From assembly GCA_963797485.1 (NCBI GenBank), contig CAWCPF010000003.1:558001-622000 (forward strand): a stretch of 64,000 nt of DNA. Reading direction: 5' to 3'. The position numbers and the translations under genes were made by a program. Shown piece by piece: positions 16,980 to 25,968 of this stretch. Position 1 is the first letter of the stretch; each line of letters begins with the position of its first letter. The DNA comes from CAWAND01 sp963797485 (GTDB lineage Bacteria; Chloroflexota; Anaerolineae; Anaerolineales; E44-bin32). The notes under the pieces were generated by a model. It had not been told where the DNA came from. It saw nothing but the letters and a program-made list of their open reading frames with translations, and made no database searches.

Positions 16980-18332
16980 ATGTCCTGCAAACCGATGATC
17001 TTGGCCGCCGGACTCGGCACCCGGATGCATTCGCCTCGGCCGAAGGTACTTCACAGCCTCGCCGGCCGGCCCATGCTGGCGTGGGTGGCCGATGCCTGCC
17101 GCCAGGCCACGGGCCAATCCCCGGCCATTGTGATCGGGCCAGACCAGGATCAGGTCAAATCGAGCGTGGCGGAAGCCGAGTGGGTGATCCAAGGCGAGCA
17201 ATTAGGCACGGGGCATGCCGTCCTGCAGGCAGCCGGTATGTTGTCGGATCACCATGGCGACTTGCTCATCGTCAATGCCGACATGCCGCTGATCACCCCG
17301 GGCACGATCAGCCGACTGGTGGCGGCCCACGAAGCGGGCGCTGCGCCCCTGACTTTGCTGACCGTGGAGTCCCCCGAGCCGCGCGGTTTTGGCCGCATCT
17401 TGCGCGGAGCGCGAGGAGAAATCACGGCTATTATCGAAGAAGCTCAGGCATCGCCCGAACAATTGGCTCTGGGTGAGCTGAATGCCGGGCTGTATTGTGT
17501 CCGCGCTGATTGGCTCTGGGAGCATCTGCCGAGTGTGCCTCGCTCGCCCAAAGGGGAGTACTACCTGACCGACCTGGCCGGGATAGCCGCGGCCAGCGGC
17601 GAGACGGTAGGATGGGTGATGGCAGCGGACGCGGAGGAAGTGATCGGAATCAACACGCAGCACCATCTGGCCGAAGCCGAAAGCATCCTGCGCCGGCGTA
17701 TCAATCGGCGCTGGATGGAGGCTGGCGTCACGCTTCAGGATCCCGCTACGACCTACATTGATTCCCAGGCGGAGCTTGCCCCCGGAGTGACCGTCCTGGC
17801 CAACACCCACATCCAGGGTTTCAGCCGGGTAGGATCCGGCACCTGCCTTGGTCCCAACACCTTGCTTCAGGACACGGTTGTGGGCTCTGGCTGTTCCATT
17901 CTGGCTTCGGTTCTTGAGGGCGCCGAAGTCGGCGACCGGGTCGAGATCGGCCCGTTTGGGCACCTGAGAAGCGGAGCCAGACTGGCCGATGATGTGCACA
18001 TGGGCAACTTCGGCGAAGTCAAGAACAGCTGGTTGGGTCCGGGTGTGAAGATGGGGCATTTCTCGTATATCGGCGATGCCGAGGTGGGGGAAGAGACGAA
18101 CATTGGCGCCGGGACCATCACCTGTAACTTCGATGGCAAACGCAAGCATGCCACGCAGATCGGGGCCGGCGCCTTCATTGGCAGCGATTCCCTGTTGGTG
18201 GCTCCTGTACGGATCGGCGAAGGCGCTCGTACCGGCGCGGGTTCCGTGGTGACCAAGGATGTGGCCGATCACAGCCTGGCCGTCGGCATGCCGGCCCGGG
18301 TGATCAGGCACCTCGAGGAAGATGACCACTAA
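16980..18332 (+). CDS. glmU: Bifunctional GlcN-1-P acetyltransferase / UDP-GlcNAc pyrophosphorylase GlmU
   Basis: 450 aa, full length. The N-terminal pyrophosphorylase domain starts with MILAAGLGTRMHSPRPKVLH, the nucleotide-binding loop; EQLGTGHAV, VNADMPLI and NAGLYC follow. From about 245 on there are left-handed beta-helix hexapeptide repeats; the acetyltransferase active region reads KMGHFSYIGDAEVGEETNIG followed by AGTITCNFDGKRKH. It makes UDP-GlcNAc for cell wall and surface polymers. ATG 16980 follows an AGGAGAAGGCTG ribosome site. The end overlaps the next gene by 11 bases. Confidence 0.96.
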   Translation: MSCKPMILAAGLGTRMHSPRPKVLHSLAGRPMLAWVADACRQATGQSPAIVIGPDQDQVKSSVAEAEWVIQGEQLGTGHAVLQAAGMLSDHHGDLLIVNADMPLITPGTISRLVAAHEAGAAPLTLLTVESPEPRGFGRILRGARGEITAIIEEAQASPEQLALGELNAGLYCVRADWLWEHLPSVPRSPKGEYYLTDLAGIAAASGETVGWVMAADAEEVIGINTQHHLAEAESILRRRINRRWMEAGVTLQDPATTYIDSQAELAPGVTVLANTHIQGFSRVGSGTCLGPNTLLQDTVVGSGCSILASVLEGAEVGDRVEIGPFGHLRSGARLADDVHMGNFGEVKNSWLGPGVKMGHFSYIGDAEVGEETNIGAGTITCNFDGKRKHATQIGAGAFIGSDSLLVAPVRIGEGARTGAGSVVTKDVADHSLAVGMPARVIRHLEEDDH

Positions 18333-19638
18333 CCTGGTGGGAAGCGCCGTTTTTTTGCTGATCCTGGCTGCTTATGCCTTGCTGGCCGCATCCGGCAGCG
18401 CGCTCAGGAACAGCCACCCGTCCAGACTCAAACACCTGCAGGCTGAAGGAGTTCGGGGCGCCGACTACGCTGCCGGCGTGGCGTCGCACGCCACGCGGTT
18501 GATCGTGACTCTTCGCATCGGCCAAAGCCTGCTACACCTGCTGGCGGTCGGCGTGGCGTTGGTCAGCTACACCGTCCCGCTCGACGAACTGGGTCTCTCG
18601 ACTTTGGCCAGCGCCGCTACGGTCCTGGTCTTGTCATGGTCGCTGGCTGGGATTGTGGGCTACCTGGCTGAGAATCTGGCTCTGCGCAACCCTCTGGCGT
18701 GGGCTGTGCGCCTGGCGCGCTTGGTCGGGATTGTGGCGACTTTGCTTTCGCCGCTGGCATGGATCGTCCTGCGGCTCGGCCGGTCGATCGCTAATGCCCC
18801 AACTGGCCGGCAGTACCCGCTGGTGACCGAAGAAGAAATCATGACCTTGCTCAACGTGGGAGAGGAGGGGGGCGTCATCCAACCCGAGGAACGCTCCATG
18901 ATCTTCTCCATCCTGCAGCTGCGGGAGACCCTGGCTCGAGAGGTCATGGTGCCGCGCATTGATCTACTGGCTTTTGAAGACAAGACACCCCTGGCGGAGG
19001 CCACCGACACCCTGCTCCGGACGGGGTACTCCCGAGCGCCGGTGTTCAAAGAATCCATCGACAACATCATCGGGCTGATCTATATCAAAGATCTGCTGGG
19101 CGCATGGCGGGAGGGAATTGAAGACCGGACCGTTGCGGACCTCGTCCGCGAGGCCTACTTCGTTCCCGAGGCGAAGAAGGCTGGCGAGCTGCTCTCAGAG
19201 ATGCAAACCAACCGTGTCCAGATGGCGGTCGTGGTGGATGAATACGGGGGCACGGCGGGCCTGGTCACTTTTGAGGATATCGTCGAAGAAATTGTCGGCG
19301 AGGTCCGCGATGAGTACGACATTGCGGAAGAACTCCCATTCCATCAGGTCCGGGAGGGTGAGTTTATCTTCAGTGGCGGCATTGATCTGGATGATGTTAA
19401 CGAGTTGGCGGGCTCGCGGCTGCCTAAGGACACCAGTGAGACCCTGGGGGGCTTCATCTACGCCCATCTGGGCCGCGTGCCGCAGCCCGGAGAGCGAATT
19501 GAGGCTGGCGGACTGGAACTCGTCGTCCAGCAAGTGGTTGGCAGACGAATTCGAAAGGTCCAGGCCCATGTGCTGGCTGAAGTCGACGGCCGAGATGAGG
19601 GATCCGCGGATGACGATCACCGATCAACAACGAGCTGA
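18322..19638 (+). CDS. CorC/HlyC family membrane protein (DUF21-CBS-CorC)
   Basis: 438 aa. The N-terminal DUF21 part has four hydrophobic segments (residues about 5-25, 65-85, 100-120, 135-155). Two CBS domains follow: REVMVPRIDLLAFEDKTPLA and GLIYIKDLLGAW, then VVVDEYGGTAGLVTFEDIVE, the family hallmark. The C-terminal CorC_HlyC domain (FSGGIDLDDVNELAG) closes the protein. Members are linked to Mg2+/Co2+ resistance or efflux rather than true haemolysis. ATG 18322 lies inside the end of glmU, so translation is probably coupled; cdd in turn starts inside this gene. Confidence 0.88.
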   Translation: MTTNLVGSAVFLLILAAYALLAASGSALRNSHPSRLKHLQAEGVRGADYAAGVASHATRLIVTLRIGQSLLHLLAVGVALVSYTVPLDELGLSTLASAATVLVLSWSLAGIVGYLAENLALRNPLAWAVRLARLVGIVATLLSPLAWIVLRLGRSIANAPTGRQYPLVTEEEIMTLLNVGEEGGVIQPEERSMIFSILQLRETLAREVMVPRIDLLAFEDKTPLAEATDTLLRTGYSRAPVFKESIDNIIGLIYIKDLLGAWREGIEDRTVADLVREAYFVPEAKKAGELLSEMQTNRVQMAVVVDEYGGTAGLVTFEDIVEEIVGEVRDEYDIAEELPFHQVREGEFIFSGGIDLDDVNELAGSRLPKDTSETLGGFIYAHLGRVPQPGERIEAGGLELVVQQVVGRRIRKVQAHVLAEVDGRDEGSADDDHRSTTS

Positions 19639-20014
19639 GTTGATATCGGCGGCGATGGGCGTTCGGCCAAAGGCATACGCTCCCTATTCTCACTACCCGG
19701 TCGGGGCTGCGCTGCTCACCCGGGCGGAGAACATCGTCACCGGGGTCAATGTCGAGAATGCAGCCTATCCATCCGGCATGTGTGCCGAGCGTGCAGCCGT
19801 GTTTTCGGCGGTGACAGCCGGGGAACGCGACTTCGGGGCCATGGCTGTGGCAACCGGAAAGGGCGGCAGCCCATGCGGCGCATGCCGGCAGGTGTTGTCT
19901 GAGTTCAACCCAGATTTGCTGATCATTCTGGTCGACGAACACGGTCGCATCACGCTCGAGGCGCCTCTTCGGGACCTGCTTCCCCACTCCTTTGGTCCTG
20001 GCGATCTCGGCTGA
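19610..20014 (+). CDS. cdd: Cytidine deaminase
   Basis: 134 aa from ATG 19610, overlapping the end of the CorC-like gene by 29 bases. The frame continues upstream but overlaps that gene fully, and homologues start near here. It converts cytidine and deoxycytidine to uridine forms. Key stretches: APYSHYPVGAAL, NVENAAYPSGMCAERAAVFS with the catalytic Glu and first zinc Cys, and PCGACRQVLSEF with the two other zinc Cys. Length is normal for the homotetrameric class. It probably belongs to the glmU operon for read-through expression. Confidence 0.93.
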   Translation: MTITDQQRAELISAAMGVRPKAYAPYSHYPVGAALLTRAENIVTGVNVENAAYPSGMCAERAAVFSAVTAGERDFGAMAVATGKGGSPCGACRQVLSEFNPDLLIILVDEHGRITLEAPLRDLLPHSFGPGDLG

Positions 20015-20050
20015 TCCCGGCGCGCGGTCGCAGGCGGGGAGGGGCCCCGC

Positions 20051-20059
20051 TGGTATAAT
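20051..20059 (+). promoter_or_regulatory. Extended -10 box directly before recO
   Basis: TGG-TATAAT (20051-20059) followed by CCCCGC and then ATG at 20066, so the predicted start point is at the start codon. No Shine-Dalgarno is present. Leaderless transcription of recO is predicted. Confidence 0.6.
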
Positions 20060-20065
20060 CCCCGC

Positions 20066-20860
20066 ATGTCTGGGCGGGAGCGCGTCTACCGAACCGAAGC
20101 CGTCGTCCTGCGGCGCATGAATCTCGGCGAAGCCGATCGCCTCCTGACTGTCTTTTCCCCCGATTTGGGCAAATTTAGGGCTGTGGCCAAGGGCGTCCGG
20201 CGACCGGGCTCGCGCAAAGCCGGCCACCTGGAGCCCTTCACACGGGTGCGCATGTTGTTGGCACGTGGCCGTGAACTCGATATCGTGACACAAGCCGAAG
20301 CGATCGAGCTCTATCCCGGACTGCAGTCCGATCTCGAACGGCTGGGCCATGCCGCGTATATGGTGGAGCTGCTCGACCAGTTCACGGTCGAGGACGGCGG
20401 AAGCCGTGCGCTCTATGATCTGATTCTGGAGGCTCTGGAAGCGCTCTCGACGGGTGGGGGGCCCGAGGCCGTGGTCCGCCACTTCGAGCTGCGGCTGCTG
20501 GATCTGGTTGGATACCGCCCGGAGCTCGTCCGTTGCCTGGGATGCGGGAAGCAGATCCGGGCTCAGGCTCAGTTTTTCTCGACCACCGCTGGCGGCGTGT
20601 TCTGCCCGGATTGTGGTGCGGCACGGGACGATGCGCGGCCGATCTCGCTGCCGGTCCTCAAGGTCCTGCGGCATTACCAACGGAGCGGTCTCAAACAGGC
20701 GCTGGCGCCCAACGTCAGCGCCCAAGTTCATGCCGAGGTCGAGCAGCTCATGCGCCACTATCTGATCCATCAGTTGGAACGCGAGCTGCGCTCGCCGGCG
20801 TTTCTGGACCAGGTTCGCTCGCTGCCTCGGACCGTCGTCAAGCCCGACCTGGTCCCGTAG
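20066..20860 (+). CDS. recO: DNA repair protein RecO
   Basis: 264 aa. N-terminal OB fold (residues about 5-80): YRTEAVVLRRMNLGEADRLL, then TVFSPDLGKFRAVAKGVRRP, the classic RecO start. The helical C-terminal part carries a zinc site CLGCGK (about 155) and CPDCGA (about 185), found in many but not all RecO proteins. It helps load RecA on SSB-coated single strands in the RecFOR pathway. Its stop TAG is followed without any gap by the TTG start of glyQS, so the two are almost certainly co-transcribed. Confidence 0.93.
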   Translation: MSGRERVYRTEAVVLRRMNLGEADRLLTVFSPDLGKFRAVAKGVRRPGSRKAGHLEPFTRVRMLLARGRELDIVTQAEAIELYPGLQSDLERLGHAAYMVELLDQFTVEDGGSRALYDLILEALEALSTGGGPEAVVRHFELRLLDLVGYRPELVRCLGCGKQIRAQAQFFSTTAGGVFCPDCGAARDDARPISLPVLKVLRHYQRSGLKQALAPNVSAQVHAEVEQLMRHYLIHQLERELRSPAFLDQVRSLPRTVVKPDLVP

Positions 20861-23800
20861 TTGTCGCAGAAAGAAACTCACTTGGCCAGCTCCGCCAGCC
20901 ACACATTCCAATCCGTTATTCTGGGCTTGCAGGCGTATTGGGCCGACCAGGGCTGCCTGATCTGGCAGCCCCACCACACGGAGGTCGGCGCCGGGACGAT
21001 GAACCCGGCGACCTTCCTACGGGTGTTGGGCCCCGAGCCCTGGCGTGTGGCGTACGTCGAGCCATCGATCCGCCCGGCCGACGGACGTTATGCTGAAAAC
21101 CCCAACCGCTGGCAGCACTACTACCAGTTCCAGGTGATCCTCAAACCCGACCCGGGCGATCCACAAGAGCGTTATCTGCGATCGCTGACCGCGTTGGGGA
21201 TCGACCCGCTGCGTCACGACATCCGCTTTGTCGAAGACAACTGGGAGCAGCCGGCCATCGGCGCTTGGGGGCTCGGGTGGGAAGTATGGCTTGACGGCCA
21301 GGAGATCACCCAGTTTACATACTTCCAGCAGGCAGGCGGGCAGGCCCTTGATCCGGTTTCGGTCGAGATTACCTACGGGCTCGAACGAATCGTCATGAGC
21401 TTGCAGGGCGTGGAGACGTTTGTCGATCTTGCATGGGATGATCACCTGACCTACGGCGACGTGAACAAAGTCTCGGAGGTCGAGGCCTGTCGCTACAACT
21501 TCGAGTTGGCTGACATTGATCGATTGAAACTGTTGCTGGAAACGTATCAGGCTGAGGCTGACGCGGTTCTGAGCGCCGGCCTTGTGGACCCGGCGCATGA
21601 CTACGTGCTGAAGAGCTCGCACGCATTCAACATTCTGGATGCACGTGGCGCCATCGGTGTGACGGAGCGGGCCACGCAGTTCGGCAAGATGCGCTCCCTT
21701 GCCTTGCGGGTAGCGCAGGCCTACCTGGACGAGCGCCAGCAGCTCGAATTCCCCTGGATGGACAAGTGGCCGGCTGGGAAAGCCAGCCGTGCCCAAGCCA
21801 AGGCCGATGGCCCTGTCCCGCAGGCAGCCGCCGATTTCCTGCTTGAAGTTGGGACCGAGGAATTGCCGGCGGCGGATCTGGCTTCGGCGCGACGACAGCT
21901 AGAGACAGCCGTACCCGAATTGCTGGCCACCCTGCGGCTCGACCACACCGGGATTCGCATCCTGGGGACGCCCCGCCGGCTGGTTGTCCATATCAAGGAA
22001 TTGTCCCCAAGCCAGCGCGATCAAGTGGCGCTGGCCAAGGGGCCACCGGCGGAAAGGGCGTTTGACCCTGACGGGCGCCCGACAGCCGCGGCGGAAGGAT
22101 TTGCCCGGGGCAAGGGCATTCCAGTCGAGGCGCTCAGGGTGGAACAGTTGGACGGCGGGCGTTATGTCGTCGCCGACATCCGTCAACCCGGGAAGCCGGC
22201 AAGCGACGTCCTCGGCGAGGGCATAGCCGGTCTGATCGGAGCCCTGCACTTCGACCGGGCCATGCGTTGGGACGCATCCGGGGCCAGCTTCTCACGGCCG
22301 ATCCGCAGCCTGGTCGCCCTTCACGGCGAGCATGTGGTCCCGCTCGAGGTTGCCGGACTCTCCAGCGGTCGGGAGACCTTTGGACTGAGGTTTGAAGGCG
22401 AGGTGACGCTAGGCGTCCGGGACCCTGGCGAGTATTTCCGATGGCTGGAAGAACAGCGGATCATCCTGGCTCAAGACACCCGGCGGGCAATCATATGGGA
22501 GGCCGCGCAATCGCTGGCGGCGGAGGTGGGCGGTTCCGTGGAGCAGGATTTCGGCCTTGCTGGACGAGCTGGCCGATTTGGTGGAAGCCCCAGCTCCATT
22601 CCGAGGTTCGTTCCCTGAGACTTTCTTGAGTTTGCCTCGCCCGGTCCTCATCTCGGTCATGAAGAAGCAGCAAAGATACCTGCCGATTGAGGGCAAGGAC
22701 GGCCTGCTCCCATACTTCATCGGAGTCCGAAATGGAACGCCGGGGGTGGTCGCAGACGTCGTGCGTGGGAATGAAGGCGTCTTGAAGGCCCGCTTTGCAG
22801 ATGCCGCATTCTTCGTCGAGCGCGACCTGACCCAGCCGTTGGAAGCATTTCTGCCCAAGCTCGAAACCCTGGTCTTCCAATCCAAGCTCGGCTCGATGCT
22901 GGACAAAGTTCGGCGCCTCGAGCGCATGACCGGGCCCCTGGCAGCCATGCTCGATCTGGATCAACAAGCCATCCAGACGGCAGCCCGCGCCGCCACGCTG
23001 GCCAAGGCGGACCTGGCGACTCGCATGGTGGTTGAAATGACCTCGCTGCAAGGGTCCATCGGCCAGATCTATGCCGCTCGATCGGGAGAGACCCCTGCGG
23101 TCGCCCAAGCGATCTTCGAACATTACCTCCCCCGTTTTTCGGGGGATCGCCTTCCCGAGAGCTTGCCCGGATTAGTGGTCGGGTTGGCGGACCGGCTCGA
23201 CTCACTCATCGGGCTGTTCGCGGTCGGCCTGCAGCCCACGAGCGCGAGCGATCCATTTGGCCTTAGAAGGGCCGCCATTGGGTTGATCCAGTCTCTCGTG
23301 GGGTTCGACCGCTCGTTCCCGTTGAGCTCGGGGTTGAATTTGGCCGCCAAAGGTCTGCCCATTCCGGTTTCACCTGAGGCTGAATCCGCGTGCCTTGACT
23401 TCATCCGCGGCCGTCAAGAGGCCTTGCTCATGGCCGAGGGCCACCGCCATGACGTGGTGAAAGCCATCTTGCGAGAACAGGGTGACAACCCTGCCCTGTG
23501 TGTCACAGGGGTCGGGCAGCTCGAGCGATGGGTGGAGCGGGACGATTGGGACAGCATCCTCCAGGCTTTTGCGCGTTGTGCCCGGATCACGCGTGGCCAA
23601 CCTGGAAACGGCCGTCCCCATGCGAAGCTCCTGAAGGAACCGGCTGAGCAGGCCCTGTTCGACGCGCTGAAGGCTGCCCAGGAAATGCGAGAAGCGACTC
23701 CGACGGTGGAGGGCGTGCTCCAGGCCTTTCTGCCGATGATTGGCCCGATCGAGCGCTTTTTCGAGGCGGTCCTGGTGATGGTTGAGGACGACGCCTTGAG

Positions 23801-23882
23801 GCAGAATCGCCTGGCTCTACTCCAGGGGATCGTCCGGCTGACCGAGGGCGTGGCGGATCTTTCCGAGCTCGAGGGGTTTTAA
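20861..23882 (+). CDS. glyQS: Fused glycyl-tRNA synthetase (alpha-beta) with one frame break
   Basis: Both subunits of the bacterial heterotetrameric enzyme lie in one gene. The alpha part (about 1-290) has QGCLIWQPHHTEVGAGTMNP, YVEPSIRPADGRYAENPNRW and WEVWLDGQEITQFTYFQQ. After a short Ala/Pro linker the beta part begins with FLLEVGTEELPAADL. The frame breaks at 22550-22556: upstream reads VEQD and then nonsense to a stop at 22618, while the +1 frame continues LLDELADLVEAPAPFRGSF, FLSLPRPVLISVMKKQQRY and the rest to 23882. Removing one base gives about 1006 aa, normal for fused enzymes. The synthetase is essential, so a sequence indel is likelier than a dead gene. TTG start directly after recO. 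Confidence 0.88.
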
Positions 23883-23911
23883 CTATGGGCGCGCGCCCTG
23901 TAAGCGGTGAG

Positions 23912-23941
23912 TTGCCAGTGGCTCGACCTCGAGTTTATAAT
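23912..23941 (+). promoter_or_regulatory. Promoter of the dnaG-rpoD operon
   Basis: TTGCCA (23912-23917), an 18-base spacer and TATAAT (23936-23941) followed by CCCGCC. It is placed between the glyQS stop and dnaG, leaving a leader of about 85 bases. Confidence 0.65.
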
Positions 23942-24031
23942 CCCGCCCCGGCTTTTCTGGGGCCGAGATCCGGCATTGAAGGCTAGCCCGCCGGGGTGGG
24001 GGGCGTAGATGCGCCCCTCGGCAGGGGACAG

Positions 24032-25966
24032 ATGAACGTCGTCGACGAAGTCAAAGACCGAATCGACGCCGTCGCGCTGATTGGCGAGACGGTGAAACTG
24101 CGGAAATCGGGCAAGAACTACACCGGCTTTTGCCCCTTCCATGCGAACACGCGCACACCGGCCTTTGTGGTTTTTCCCGACACTGGGACCTGGCGCTGCT
24201 TCGGGGCATGCAACGAAGGTGGCGATATCTTCAACTTCGTTATGAAGAAGGAAGGCTGGGACTTCCCAGACGCCTTGAGGGTTCTGGCGGAGCGCGCCGG
24301 AGTTCGAGCTTCGCCCCAGCACACCCGATCAAGCCGCAGAGGCCGAGGCTCACGACCACCTGCGCGAGCTGTTGGAAACGGCGGTGACGTTCTATCGCCA
24401 TCAACTGACCGGGACGCCGGGTGGGGAGCCGGTCATGGCCTACCTGAACGAACGCGGTTTGACACAGGCGACTGTGTCCGCGTTCGAACTGGGCTATGCG
24501 CCCCAGACCTGGGAGGCGGCGCGGATGCACCTGGCAGACCGCGGCCATTCCGACGCCGACCTAAAGGCGGTCGGGCTGGTCGGGGAGCGCGACACCGGCG
24601 GAGTGTACGATCGCTTCAGGCATAGGATCATGATTCCCATCCGGGATGCACGCGGGCGGATGGCCGGCTTTGGCGCCCGGGTGGTCGACCCGCACGACCA
24701 GCCCAAGTTCCTCAATTCGCCTCAGACGCCCTTATTTGATAAGAGCCACCTGCTATATGGGCTTGATCGCGCCCGTAAGGCGATCCGCTTAGAAGACCGT
24801 GCGGTAATCGTCGAAGGCTATCTGGATGTCATCGCCTTGCACCAGGCCGGGCATGAGAATGTCGTCTCCCCGATGGGAACGGCGCTGTCAGAGCATCAGT
24901 TGGCCCTGCTCAAACGTTACAGCCGGCGGATTATCTTGGCGCTCGATGCCGATGCTGCCGGGGATCAAGCCACGTTGCGGGGACTGAATATCGCCCGGGA
25001 GGCACTCGACCGCGAGCTTGACCCGGTGTTCGATGCCCGCGGGCTGATCAGGCACGAGGGCGACTCGATGCCGAGCTGAGAATTGTCACGCTGCCGCCCG
25101 GCCTGGATCCAGATGAGGTCGTTACCCGGTCTGAGGGCGCATGGCCGGAGCTCCTGGAAGGCGCGCAGACGGTGGTTGACTATGTCATGCAAGTGGCGAC
25201 GCGAGGCCGTGATCTTGAGGACGCCAAAGTCAAAGCCGAGATCGCGCGACAAGTGCTGCCTTTGATCGAGGACGTGGCTGACGGTGTCGAGCGCGAAGCC
25301 TATCGGCAGCAACTGGCCCGAACCTTGCACGTGGATGAACGAGCCCTCACCGCTTGGCGTCCGACAGCGGCCTCCAGGCGGCGGAGCCAGGCGGACTTGG
25401 AGCCGGAAATCCGCCTGCCTGGCGTGCGCTCCGTGGAGATACTTGAGCGCTTTTGCCTGGGTCTGTTGTTGCGCAAACCGAGCCTGGTCTACCGCCTCGA
25501 TCGCGAACTCCAGGCATTTGACCTGGAACGGCTGAGTTGGGTTGACTTCAGCAGTACAGAGCGGAGCTTGATCTTCGAGGCGGTCAAAGAAGGTCTGGCC
25601 CAGGATGAAGTCGACCCGGAGCAAGGCTGGCGGCTTCGGTTGACGCCGGAGTTGTCCGCCCTGGCGCAGAGCCTGGTCGACGAGGCCTCAAATCTGGATT
25701 TTGAGGCTCAGCGGGCGTTTGAGGCGGTTGTGGATGCCTTCTTGCGGCTTCGAAAGCGCAATCTAAGCGATGCCACCAGCCAGATGCAGTATCAACTTTT
25801 GGCGGCACAGGAAGCCGAAATCGGAGCTGAGGCCGAGGCTGCAGAAATCGAGCATATTCGACAACAGGTTCAGGCGATGGCCGTGCAGCGTGCCAGGCTC
25901 GAGCAGGCGCTCTCGCCCCATGGTCTGGAGCGGGCCGGAATGAATTCGAGAGGCGGTTCCTGGTAG
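24032..25966 (+). CDS. dnaG: DNA primase DnaG with two frame breaks
   Basis: ATG 24032 begins MNVVDEVKDRIDAVALIGET. The zinc-binding domain has CPFH and, 18 residues on, CFGAC (CX3C rather than the common CX2C). The frame breaks at 24303-24305 (AERAGV must join ELRPSTPDQAAEAEAHDHLR), continues through the catalytic domain (YDRFRHRIMIPIRDARGRMA, FGARVVD, then Toprim AVIVEGYLDVIALHQAGHEN and LALDADAAGDQA), and breaks again at 25058-25061, where one base seems missing (RHEG to RLDAELRIVTLPPGLDPDE). The helicase-binding region ends at 25966. The two breaks cancel, giving 644 aa, normal length. rpoD follows after 2 bases, as in the classic macromolecular-synthesis operon. Confidence 0.85.
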
Positions 25967-25968
25967 CC

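Noticed and set aside
18322..19638. Calling the CorC/HlyC protein a haemolysin
   Set aside because: DUF21-CBS-CorC proteins are mostly tied to metal-ion resistance; haemolysin is a legacy name and nothing here supports a toxin.
20861..22618. Treating the upstream glyQS frame as a complete 585-aa protein
   Set aside because: Its last 20 residues are unrelated to the family, and the proper continuation starts in the next frame at once.
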